A stretch of 50,613 nt of DNA from Oscillospiraceae bacterium (lineage in GTDB: Bacteria > Bacillota > Clostridia > Oscillospirales > CAG-272). The position numbers and the translations under genes were made by a program. Positions 1 through 6,875 of this stretch are shown here, in pieces. The notes beneath the pieces were generated by a model. That model did no database searches, was not told where the DNA came from, and saw only the letters and a program-made list of their open reading frames with translations. Location: NCBI GenBank assembly GCA_015063385.1, contig SVUG01000010.1:1-50613 (forward strand), read 5' to 3'. Within the stretch, counting starts at the first letter, position 1. Every line of letters begins with the position of its first letter.

Positions 1-697
1 CGCAAATGTAATACGAATTATACGGTGTTCTAAAATATGTAACGTCGCTCACCCATACTTCATTAGGGCGTGTGGTTTGAAATTGCTGATTAACTTTGTT
101 CTTTGCCTTTACTTCTTTTTCGTATATAGCTTTCGCACGGTGGCGAATGCTTTGTAAACCCATATCATGCATGAGAAAAGAAACAGTTTCTTCACTTGTC
201 CGATAACCTTTTTGTTTTAGAATTGCTGTGATTTTACCTGCACCGAAGATTTGCCTATTTTCCTCATAAATTTTTAGAATTTCCTCACGCAGAATCTCTC
301 TACGTTTGGAATACCATGTGTTATCCTTTTTATTACGAAAAATATGGTTGTAGAAAGTACCTCGGTCAACTTGCATAGCTTCACATAACCAATGAACGTT
401 ATATTTCCCATATAGCGGCGCCATAGCATTTAGTTTTTCCTTTAAGGGTGCGTTGATCGAAATTCCAAGTTCACGAATAATAGCCAACATGGTTTGCAAC
501 TTTTCCACCTTGCGTTCAAGTTCTTTAATTTCTTTGCTTTTTACTGTTTTATTAATGGAATTTTTCGCTTTATAGTCATTTATCCACCGATAAATAGTAG
601 ATCGAGGAATACCGGTTTCGTTTGAAATACTAAGTATACTTTTTTTACTTTTATATCGCGCAATTATTTGCCATTTGACTTCTTCGGTGTAAATCAT
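1..697 (-). CDS. IS3-family transposase, 3' part cut by window edge
   Basis: Transposase of an IS3-type insertion sequence, read leftward from ATG 697-695 and still open at the left edge (232 codons visible). The N-terminus is a helix-turn-helix of the HTH_29/IS3 OrfA type (residues about 5-40, with NETGIPRSTIYRWINDY). A Lys/Glu-rich leucine-zipper-like stretch follows (about 50-70), then an HTH_21 segment (IYEENRQIFGAGKITAIL) and the start of the integrase core (RPNEVWVSDVTYF), whose Asp would be the first residue of the DDE triad. The other two acidic residues lie outside the window. OrfA and OrfB regions are in one frame, so no programmed frameshift is needed. A GAGGAG ribosome site lies upstream of the ATG. 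It probably marks the edge of an accessory island. Confidence 0.88.
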   Translation of the reverse strand, partial: MIYTEEVKWQIIARYKSKKSILSISNETGIPRSTIYRWINDYKAKNSINKTVKSKEIKELERKVEKLQTMLAIIRELGISINAPLKEKLNAMAPLYGKYNVHWLCEAMQVDRGTFYNHIFRNKKDNTWYSKRREILREEILKIYEENRQIFGAGKITAILKQKGYRTSEETVSFLMHDMGLQSIRHRAKAIYEKEVKAKNKVNQQFQTTRPNEVWVSDVTYFRTPYNSYYIC

Positions 698-733
698 ATT
701 TATATAATCTCCTCTACAATAAATTTTTAATAG

Positions 734-811
734 AATTATACCATATTGGAAATTTTATTGCGTCGAGGAGGTGAGTCTTTATTGAAATATCTTGTTGGAT
801 ATGGTATAATT
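734..811. promoter_or_regulatory. Divergent -10 elements in a 13-bp perfect inverted repeat
   Basis: Positions 734-746 and 799-811 are exact reverse complements. Each contains TATAAT: 735-740 read leftward, and 805-810 read rightward. The leftward one is suitably placed for the transposase. The rightward one could feed the RES gene, which also has a nearer promoter. The transposon end should lie in or close to this interval, but no terminal repeat can be defined without its other end. Confidence 0.4.
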
Positions 812-859
812 AATATAGTTAAATAAAACATGAATGGTTGATTGCTTTAATCTTTTGTA

Positions 860-888
860 TTGCAAAACAATCTAAAATATGCTATAAT
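860..888 (+). promoter_or_regulatory. Promoter of the RES-TIR pair
   Basis: TTGCAA at 860-865, a 17-bp spacer and TATAAT at 883-888 form a good sigma-A-type promoter 34 bp before the RES start codon. A GATGAGG sequence lies upstream of the ATG as a weak ribosome site. Confidence 0.7.
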
Positions 889-922
889 TAGACAAACACT
901 GTAAGATGAGGTAGGCGAATTT

Positions 923-2050
923 ATGATTTTTGATATATCAGACGCAACATTTAAGGCAATATTAAATGACAATCAGCTCTATCTTCCTATTAGGTGGAAT
1001 GGCTTAGATTTTTGTTCCACATTAGATAGTTTATTTAATCATTACATAAAACAAATAGAAACAAAGTCTAGTTTAAATGGCAAAAATCAAAATTATATTA
1101 ATATAGACTTAAAAGATGTTAAACGTGTATGTGGATTGCTTGTAAAATCGGTCAACCATTATTTAAATGGTTTTCCCTCTAAAGCATATACATCATTTGA
1201 GCATGCTATGGATATTTTTGTGAGAAGGCCATTAAAAATTTATCAAAAAAGTGTAATGGAACAATTTGAAGCGCCAAACATTTCTTATAGAAATAATGAT
1301 GAGCTAAAATTATTTCGTGTAGTTAAAGTGAACGATAATAAACCATATCAAAGAGATAGGGCGTTTCATACTCCATATAATCTTAGATCCAAGGTTTCTA
1401 CAAGTAGATATAGCATAGCAGGATATCCGAGCTTATATTTAGGAACTTCTTTGGATTTGTGTTGTGAAGAAACACATGTAAATCCTTATAATGATTTCGC
1501 ACTTGCATCGTTATTTCAACTTGAAAGAACAATTGAATTTACAAATACTAATATTCGAGTCATAGAACTCGGTGTAAAACCACAAGACTTTTTAGAAATA
1601 GATCATAATAATGAAAGTCATGAAAGAAGAATCTCATCAGATTTGTTAACAGATCGTAGCATTAGGGCGGCATATATACTTTGGTATCCATTAATTGCAT
1701 CTTGTTCATATATAAGAACGAACAAGAATGATCCATTCGCTGCAGAATATATTATTCCTCAATTGCTTATGCAATGGGTTAGGAATGAAATCGGGTCAAA
1801 TAAAAATGAAGATTATGATCAATTAGTGGGGATTCGTTATTTTTCATGTGCGTCAGTAAAAGCATCAGATATGGGATTCAATTATGTTTTTCCTACTAGT
1901 GGCACTCAAAAATCTTCAGACATACCATTTTGTGCTGTTTTGACGAGAGCTTTTCGTTTGACACAGCCTGTATATATTCATGAATTTGACAATTTACACA
2001 CATGTGAATGGTATTTAATAAAGTCTAAAGATTTTGATTTTATTAACTAA
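923..2050 (+). CDS. RES-domain protein, putative NAD+-degrading effector
   Basis: A 375-residue protein whose second half matches the RES family. RES is named for conserved Arg, Glu and Ser; characterised RES toxins break down NAD+. Visible candidates are R132 in LKLFRVVK, E182/E183 in LCCEET after the signature SIAGYPSLYLGTS, and S308 in GIRYFSC. The first ~125 residues form an extra domain that small RES toxins of TA modules lack, and no Xre-type antitoxin gene is adjacent. It is instead followed after 113 bp by a TIR-domain gene. Codons are very AT-rich compared with the core genes from 4812 onward, which suggests transfer. The NADase activity and a defence role are inferred from the families. 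Confidence 0.8.
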   Translation: MIFDISDATFKAILNDNQLYLPIRWNGLDFCSTLDSLFNHYIKQIETKSSLNGKNQNYINIDLKDVKRVCGLLVKSVNHYLNGFPSKAYTSFEHAMDIFVRRPLKIYQKSVMEQFEAPNISYRNNDELKLFRVVKVNDNKPYQRDRAFHTPYNLRSKVSTSRYSIAGYPSLYLGTSLDLCCEETHVNPYNDFALASLFQLERTIEFTNTNIRVIELGVKPQDFLEIDHNNESHERRISSDLLTDRSIRAAYILWYPLIASCSYIRTNKNDPFAAEYIIPQLLMQWVRNEIGSNKNEDYDQLVGIRYFSCASVKASDMGFNYVFPTSGTQKSSDIPFCAVLTRAFRLTQPVYIHEFDNLHTCEWYLIKSKDFDFIN

Positions 2051-2163
2051 AATGGATTCTGTAAATATTATGCACAGCGTGCAAAATTAAATATACGAAT
2101 CCTTGATATCTATCATGACATCATTATATTTTAATTAATTTTGTAACGAGGAAAAATCAAGAA

Positions 2164-3201
2164 ATGCATGATAAAGCAATTGAGTTGTTAAAGTTAATAA
2201 ATAATCATTTAAAAAACAATCTTCCATCATGCCCTTTTCCGCAAAGAGATATTATTTATCCAATATTTTTAACCAACGGGGCGCTAAAAGAAGAATTTAT
2301 TTCTAAATTTCCTATAGAAAAAGTAAATGATTATTTTCATATACTACGTTTTATGGCAAATGCAACTGGTTCATCTGGTTATGCCCCCAATGATATTATT
2401 ATTTCAAATGGGTATGGTCAAATTGAACGAAAAAATTTGATTAAAAAAATAGATGAAATTATAAAAGAGTTTGATGAAGACAACAAAAACTTCTGTGTTG
2501 TTCCAATGCGAGAATTAGACGAAGACTATGACATATTTATTTCACACGCATCAGAGGATAAAGAAGCCATTGCACGTCCTCTGGCAAAAGCTTTATTACG
2601 CCGTAGGTATAATGTTTTTCTCGATGAACTTGTTATTAAAATGGGAGATAGTATTACTGAAAGTATTAACAAAGGATTATCCAAGGCAAAATATGGGATT
2701 GTTATCATATCGCCAACATTTCTTCATAAAAATTGGACAAAAGCTGAGTTGAATTCATTATCAAATATGTATGTGAGCGCAAATAAAAAAATACTTCCTA
2801 TATGGCATCACATATCTTATGAAGATATAGTAAATCAAATACCGCTTATTGCAGATCTAAAAGCTGTAGATTCAAGCGAAGGACTTGACTATATAGTCGA
2901 AGAAATTATCAAAGTAATTGGTACTTCTACTCATAAATCCTATTTGAAGACAAATTATAACTGGACTTTTTATGATTTTTCCGAATCTGTTCAAATGAGT
3001 ATATGCAAACATTTAATAAGTTCCTTAACAGATGTAGATATTATTGATTATCATCGAAGTTTAGAAGAGGCAGATTTGTTTTTAAGTTCTATAGATACCA
3101 CGAAAATATCGGATTTGGTTGCAAACAAATTAAGGGAACTTATGGTTGAATTAAAAAAATTGATTATAGAAGATATTAATGATTTAATAAACGACAGATA
3201 G
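2164..3201 (+). CDS. TIR-domain protein, putative NADase
   Basis: A 345-residue protein with a central TIR domain from about residue 122 (YDIFISHASEDKEAIARPL) to about 260. It carries the catalytic-glutamate motif WTKAEL (E195), the position equivalent to the NADase glutamate of SARM1. The segment after the first helix (VFLDELVIKMGDSI) also fits. About 120 residues precede and 85 follow the TIR; I recognise neither, and they could sense a trigger or oligomerise. No signal peptide or membrane segment is visible. It lies 113 bp after the RES gene on the same strand with the same AT-rich codon use, and no separate strong promoter is obvious, so the two are probably co-transcribed. An anti-phage abortive-infection role is inference. 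Confidence 0.82.
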   Translation: MHDKAIELLKLINNHLKNNLPSCPFPQRDIIYPIFLTNGALKEEFISKFPIEKVNDYFHILRFMANATGSSGYAPNDIIISNGYGQIERKNLIKKIDEIIKEFDEDNKNFCVVPMRELDEDYDIFISHASEDKEAIARPLAKALLRRRYNVFLDELVIKMGDSITESINKGLSKAKYGIVIISPTFLHKNWTKAELNSLSNMYVSANKKILPIWHHISYEDIVNQIPLIADLKAVDSSEGLDYIVEEIIKVIGTSTHKSYLKTNYNWTFYDFSESVQMSICKHLISSLTDVDIIDYHRSLEEADLFLSSIDTTKISDLVANKLRELMVELKKLIIEDINDLINDR

Positions 3202-3303
3202 TTGAAGAAGATAATGGGGCTTTTTATATTATTTTTGTAGTAATAAATAACAAGTAATACATGAAAATATAGCTTTTTGAAAACAAAAATTATTTTATTC
3301 TGC

Positions 3304-3325
3304 GACAGTTCGACTCTGTCCACCA
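3304..3325 (+). other. tRNA T-arm-like hairpin followed by CACCA
   Basis: GACAG, loop TTCGACT and CTGTC form a perfect 5-bp stem with a loop fitting the TTCRANY consensus, followed directly by CACCA. No acceptor, D or anticodon arm can be found around it, so it is not a tRNA gene. It may be a remnant of a tRNA 3' end left by integration, or chance. Confidence 0.2.
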
Positions 3326-3356
3326 AAAACGTAAAAATATCTTTTTTATCGCCCCT

Positions 3357-3613
3357 TCACAAAGATACGGAACGTCCATTCGGGCGTTCCGTATCTTTCT
3401 TTTTGGCTGGAGATGAAGAGATTTTCATGCTTTTGCCCGTCGCTTGCGACGGCAAAAGAGTAAGCCACCGAAAACAGTTAACAACTATTTTCGGTGTGCG
3501 ACAAGCTAGTGTTTCTTAACGAGCGAGAGTGCGAGTGTACCGAGCGCTTTCGGAGATTAGAAACCCTGCGCGTGCGACGGAACGCCGCGCGTTCCTAGAG
3601 AATCTCTTCATCT
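3357..3613 (+). repeat. Structured direct repeat, copy 1 (257 bp)
   Basis: Nearly identical to 4389-4647, with four substitutions and a T-run of different length. It opens with a terminator hairpin (3361-3404). A multi-stem element follows, closed by a perfect 15-bp helix: 3409-3423 pairs with 3601-3615, the last 2 bp lying just outside the shared part. Inside are hairpins at 3430-3458, 3466-3496, 3511-3564 (with an inner helix 3524-3532/3544-3552) and 3579-3595. A further terminator lies just beyond, at 3625-3652. It could be a structured RNA or a folded mobile DNA repeat. It fills most of the gene-free stretch 3202-3768. Confidence 0.85.
3361..3404 (+). terminator. Rho-independent terminator at the head of repeat copy 1
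   Basis: A perfect 14-bp stem (3361-3374 with 3385-3398), a 10-base loop and a CTTTTT tail. It would end transcription coming from the TIR gene. Confidence 0.8.
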
Positions 3614-3624
3614 CCGCTAAAACA

Positions 3625-3652
3625 AGAGAGCACCCTCTAAGATGCTCTTTTT
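3625..3652 (+). terminator. Terminator after repeat copy 1
   Basis: AGAGCA (3627-3632) pairs with TGCTCT (3643-3648), followed by a short T-run. It differs in sequence from the terminator after copy 2, although both sit just beyond the structured element. Confidence 0.6.
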
Positions 3653-3704
3653 GGGATAAATTATATGTAATTATTAAAATATAGTCTATGGATGATAAAA
3701 AATC

Positions 3705-3733
3705 TTGAAAAACCTGCGATTTTATGATATAAT
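3705..3733 (+). promoter_or_regulatory. Promoter of the small lipoprotein gene
   Basis: TTGAAA at 3705-3710, a 17-bp spacer and TATAAT at 3728-3733, 35 bp before the start codon. Confidence 0.75.
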
Positions 3734-3768
3734 TTGATTAACAAATAAGATGATATGGAGGAAACGAT

Positions 3769-4251
3769 ATGAAAAAGATGCTTGCGATGGCTTTAGTGAT
3801 TTCAACCTTATTATTAACCGGGTGCGCTACACATCTAAATACGTTTAAACTGCATGATACAGTAGACAATATTTCAAGCATAGAGATTTATTACATTAAT
3901 CCATCATATGAAAAATATATTTTCGACATAGATGAGTCTTTTGAACCAATTAAAATTGTCGGGCCGGAATTATACACCGAAATAGCTAATGATTTAGAAA
4001 TGCTGGTATACAAAGATGTTGTTCCGATATTTATTCCTAGCGATCCTAATTTTGATTTGTTTGGATTTGTAATAAAGGTTAAATATATGTCAAATGTATA
4101 TCAACTTGTGTCTAATTCGGGAACAGTTTACACATATGATGACTCCGGTTGGGTGGATGATTTTTATGGCTGTGTAGAACAAGAAACATGGAATGAATTG
4201 ATAATTAAATATATAGGGCAAGAGACTTTTAATATTTATCATGAAGACTAA
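3769..4251 (+). CDS. Small predicted lipoprotein, unknown function
   Basis: A 160-residue protein with a lipoprotein signal: MKKM, a hydrophobic core and lipobox LLTGC, so Cys19 should be lipidated after cleavage by signal peptidase II. The mature part is acidic and rich in aromatic residues and beta-strand-like stretches; I recognise no family. The start is supported by GGAGG nine bases upstream and by its own promoter. It is AT-rich like the RES and TIR genes, and it sits alone between the two copies of the structured repeat, so repeat and gene may have travelled together. It probably lies on the outer face of the membrane. Confidence 0.75.
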   Translation: MKKMLAMALVISTLLLTGCATHLNTFKLHDTVDNISSIEIYYINPSYEKYIFDIDESFEPIKIVGPELYTEIANDLEMLVYKDVVPIFIPSDPNFDLFGFVIKVKYMSNVYQLVSNSGTVYTYDDSGWVDDFYGCVEQETWNELIIKYIGQETFNIYHED

Positions 4252-4289
4252 TATATTCCAATTTATCGGTGAGTTTTTTATCGTTCAAA

Positions 4290-4360
4290 TTGAACCTATT
4301 TCAGTCAAAGCGAACCCATTGACCTCATTTTGAACCTTTTTTTGCTAAAGTGAACCCATT
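4290..4360. repeat. Two 31-bp tandem repeats resembling IS21-type terminal repeats
   Basis: 4290-4320 and 4330-4360 share about 25 of 31 bases at a 40-bp period. Both have the pattern TTGAACCT, a T-rich stretch, AAAG and GAACCCATT. IS21-family elements carry multiple direct repeats of this style at their ends. No istA/istB gene is present here, so this would be a remnant end. Family assignment is tentative. Confidence 0.45.
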
Positions 4361-4388
4361 AGGATTTTGTATCCTTTTCATAGGTTAC

Positions 4389-4647
4389 TCACAAAGATAC
4401 GGAACGTCCATTCGGGCGTTCCGTATCTTTCTTTTTTTGGCTGGAGATGAAGAGATTTTCATGCTTTTGCCCGTCGCTTGCGACGGCAAAAGAGTAAGCC
4501 ACCGAAAACAGTTAACAACTATTTTCGGTGTGCGACAAGCTAGTGTTTCTTAACGAGCGAGAGCGCGAGTGTACCGAGCACTCTCGGAGATTAGAAACCC
4601 TGCGCGTGCAACGGAACGCCGCGCGTTCCTAGAGAATCTCTTCATCT
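4389..4647 (+). repeat. Structured direct repeat, copy 2 (259 bp)
   Basis: The second copy of the element at 3357-3613, in the same orientation. The closing helix is kept (13 bp) and so are all the internal hairpins. Two of the four substitutions fall on opposite arms of one internal helix. One T-to-C change turns a G-T wobble into a G-C pair; the other pair of positions is T-G in copy 1 and C-A here. With the IS21-like repeats and terminators it fills the gene-free stretch 4252-4811. Confidence 0.85.
4393..4438 (+). terminator. Rho-independent terminator at the head of repeat copy 2
   Basis: The same 14-bp stem as in copy 1 (4393-4406 with 4417-4430) followed by C and seven T. It would terminate the lipoprotein transcript. 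Confidence 0.8.
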
Positions 4648-4655
4648 GTGCCGGC

Positions 4656-4690
4656 AAAAGACAGTCGAAAGACTGTCTTTTTGCTTTTTT
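4656..4690 (+). terminator. Terminator after repeat copy 2
   Basis: An 11-bp stem (AAAAGACAGTC with GACTGTCTTTT) closed by a GAAA tetraloop and followed by T-rich sequence. Confidence 0.8.
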
Positions 4691-4719
4691 ACAAAAATTC
4701 CTTAAAAATTTTATATTTT

Positions 4720-4750
4720 TTAACAAAAAGCCTTAAAATTGTGCTATAAT
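4720..4750 (+). promoter_or_regulatory. Promoter of the DUF5685-rimO-pgsA operon
   Basis: TATAAT at 4745-4750 with TTAACA at 4720-4725 (19-bp spacer), about 60 bp before the first gene. Confidence 0.55.
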
Positions 4751-4811
4751 AAAATGAATAGTTTCGGCTTTTGGTGTTTTGCCGACTGCCTGACGGAATG
4801 GGAGGTGTTGT

Positions 4812-5684
4812 ATGTTCGGATACGTAAAGCCGGTTGTGAACGAGATGCTTGTTAAAGAGCACGAATTCTACAAGGCTACATATTGCGGTATTTGCCGCGC
4901 GATGAAAAAGCATACGGGTACGCTCTCAAGCGTCACGCTATCTTACGACAGCATTTTTCTTGCGCTCTTGCGTATGCTTTATATAGAGGACAAGGATTTT
5001 TCGGCAAGAAACCGCCGATGCATCGCGCATCCCCTGAAAAAACGCCCGATGCTTGACGAAAATTCTGCTATCGAATACACTGCTCGCGCCTTTGCGGTGC
5101 TGACCTATTACAAGCTGCGCGATGATTTTCAGGACGAGCGCGGGGCAAAGCGCGCTGCGGTTGCTATTGCGAAGCCGATTGCCGAGCACGCGAGCGCAAA
5201 GGCAGAGCTTGACGCACTCTCGGAGATTGTTTCCGACCGACTCGGAAAAATCGATGCGCTTGAAAAGGCTGAATGTGCCAGCGTTGACGAGCCTGCGGCT
5301 CTCTTTGGCGAGCTGCTCGGTGAGATATTCGCTTACGGGCTTGCAGAGGGGGAGCGACTCGTGCCCTACGAGGTGGGATATCATCTTGGCAAATTCATTT
5401 ATGCTGCCGATGCTGCGGAGGACTACGACTCCGACGTGAAAAAGGGCAGATACAACCCCTACGCGCTTCTTTATAAGGGTGCTCCACTCACTCGCGAGAA
5501 TCGCGAGAGCATAAAGTGCGGTCTTTTGCTTGAGTGCAAGAGGCTGGAGTCGGCGGTAAATCTCTTGCCGTTCGGCACTCGCGCTACTATTGAAAATATA
5601 ATTAACAACATCATATATCTCGGACTCGTCAAGCGAATCGAATTTCTTGATAAGAACGAAGAAAAAACGACGGAGGTAAAATAA
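4812..5684 (+). CDS. DUF5685 family protein
   Basis: A 290-residue protein of unknown function. It matches the DUF5685 family as I know it: start MFGYVKPV, then a YCGICRAMKK motif near residue 25 whose two Cys could bind metal, then long helices. A further Cys (RRCIAHPLKKRP, near residue 72) lies nearby. It has no signal peptide and no clear membrane span. GGGAGGTG lies upstream of the ATG. The next gene starts one base after its stop and encodes a J-domain protein, so the two are surely co-translated, and a joint role in assembling some protein complex is possible. The sharp change to GC-richer codons marks the return from the accessory patch to core DNA. Confidence 0.8.
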   Translation: MFGYVKPVVNEMLVKEHEFYKATYCGICRAMKKHTGTLSSVTLSYDSIFLALLRMLYIEDKDFSARNRRCIAHPLKKRPMLDENSAIEYTARAFAVLTYYKLRDDFQDERGAKRAAVAIAKPIAEHASAKAELDALSEIVSDRLGKIDALEKAECASVDEPAALFGELLGEIFAYGLAEGERLVPYEVGYHLGKFIYAADAAEDYDSDVKKGRYNPYALLYKGAPLTRENRESIKCGLLLECKRLESAVNLLPFGTRATIENIINNIIYLGLVKRIEFLDKNEEKTTEVK

Positions 5685-5685
5685 A

Positions 5686-6327
5686 TTGAAGGATCCGTAT
5701 TCCATACTCGGCATCTCGAGCGATGCAACCGACGAGGAGGTAAAAAACGCATACCGCACCCTTGCCAGAAAATATCACCCTGACAACTACGGTGACGATA
5801 ATCCCCTGAAGGACCTCGCTAACGAGAAGATGCAGGAGATAAACTCCGCTTACGATGAAATTCAGCGCCTGCGCTCTTCAGGCGGCTCTACCTATCGCGG
5901 CGGCGGTACTTATTATCAGGATTACAGCGGCACGGGAAGCACCTCCGGCGTGTATTACGAGATAAGACGCTGCATAAATTCGGGTAAATTCCACGAGGCA
6001 GAGCGCCGTATTGCCGAGGTGCCTATCAGCGACCGTACGGCAGAGTGGCATTACCTTTACAGCGTCGTGCTTATGAAACGTGGCAACGTCAACGACGCTA
6101 TGCGTGAGCTGGAGATGGCTTGCAGCATGGAGCCCGGCAATATCGAGTACCAGAAGGCAAAGGAAATGTTCAACACGAACGCCCGCGGCTACGGCTCGAC
6201 CTACTACGGTGGCAATAACTATCGCCGTCGCTCCTCGTCGGACGACGCCTGCGATTGCTGCATGAACCTCGTCTGCCTTGACTGCCTTTGCGAATGCATG
6301 GGCGGCGACCTTATACGCTGCATATGA
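5686..6327 (+). CDS. J-domain (DnaJ-like) protein with Cys-rich tail
   Basis: A 213-residue protein starting at TTG, with GGAGG nine bases upstream. Residues 3-65 are a J domain (PYSILGISSDATDEEVKNAY) with the HPD motif (YHPDNYG) that stimulates DnaK ATPase. A Gly/Tyr/Ser linker follows, then about two TPR-like helix pairs (IRRCINSGKFHEAERRI and on). The last ~28 residues hold eight Cys (DACDCCMNLVCLDCLCEC), typical of a clostridial J-protein subfamily. There is no Gly/Phe or zinc-finger region, so it is not DnaJ itself. It may recruit DnaK to a client, perhaps the DUF5685 protein, and the Cys tail may bind metal or be acylated. Its stop overlaps the next gene. Confidence 0.88.
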   Translation: MKDPYSILGISSDATDEEVKNAYRTLARKYHPDNYGDDNPLKDLANEKMQEINSAYDEIQRLRSSGGSTYRGGGTYYQDYSGTGSTSGVYYEIRRCINSGKFHEAERRIAEVPISDRTAEWHYLYSVVLMKRGNVNDAMRELEMACSMEPGNIEYQKAKEMFNTNARGYGSTYYGGNNYRRRSSSDDACDCCMNLVCLDCLCECMGGDLIRCI

Positions 6328-6848
6328 AAACTACGAAAAAGGTCACTCTTTCGGCGATGGCAGTCGCGCTCGGCACTGTAATAATGCTGCTTGGCGCGGT
6401 GATAGAAACGCTCGACCTCACCGTCTGCGCACTCGCGTCGCTCATGGTCGTTTTCATATATATTGAAGTCGGCTCGTATTATCCGTGGCTGGTCTGGATA
6501 TGCACCACGCTTACCACAGCACTCGTGTATCCCGGCAGCCTTGTTTGGATTGAGTATCTGCTCGTATTCGGCATTTTTCCGCTTATCAAGGCGTATATTG
6601 AAAAATTGCCGAGATGGTCCTGGCTCATCGTCAAGATTTTGTATATCAATCTGATGATATGGGGCATCTTCCTAATAGCCGAGGTGCTGCTCGGAATTCC
6701 TTTCTTCGCAGAGGACACACTCGTTATGAAAATAGTCCTCTACGCTATGATAAATATAGCCTTTATAGCCTACGATTTCTTCATTACCGTGATGGTGCGC
6801 TTCTACTTTGACAAGCTCCGTTCGCGCTTCAAAAGGCTATTAAAATAA
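6324..6848 (+). CDS. Integral membrane protein, unknown function
   Basis: A 174-residue, very hydrophobic protein with about five transmembrane helices and a basic C-terminus (KLRSRFKRLLK). I place the start at ATG 6324, which overlaps the stop of the J-domain gene as ATGA; an in-frame ATG 36 bases upstream lies inside that gene and gives a less likely start. Size and helix pattern resemble ECF-transporter S components or related vitamin-uptake proteins, but no substrate motif is visible. Translational coupling to the J-domain gene suggests the three proteins act together at the membrane. Confidence 0.7.
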   Translation: MKTTKKVTLSAMAVALGTVIMLLGAVIETLDLTVCALASLMVVFIYIEVGSYYPWLVWICTTLTTALVYPGSLVWIEYLLVFGIFPLIKAYIEKLPRWSWLIVKILYINLMIWGIFLIAEVLLGIPFFAEDTLVMKIVLYAMINIAFIAYDFFITVMVRFYFDKLRSRFKRLLK

Positions 6849-6875
6849 CAAAATGTAAAGAATGGTAGTCAAAAT

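Noticed and set aside
3304..3325. A complete tRNA gene
   Set aside because: Only a T-arm is present; acceptor, D and anticodon arms are missing.
3277..4553. Two ORFs (3277-3519 and 4350-4553) sharing an identical 39-residue C-terminal half
   Set aside because: The identity comes from the duplicated structured DNA repeat; codons run through hairpin arms and there is no ribosome site, so they are not proteins.
3357..4647. Integron-like gene cassette: lipoprotein gene between two attC-like repeats
   Set aside because: No GTTRRRY/RYYYAAC core pair in the right positions and no integrase; the gene has its own promoter, unlike most cassettes.
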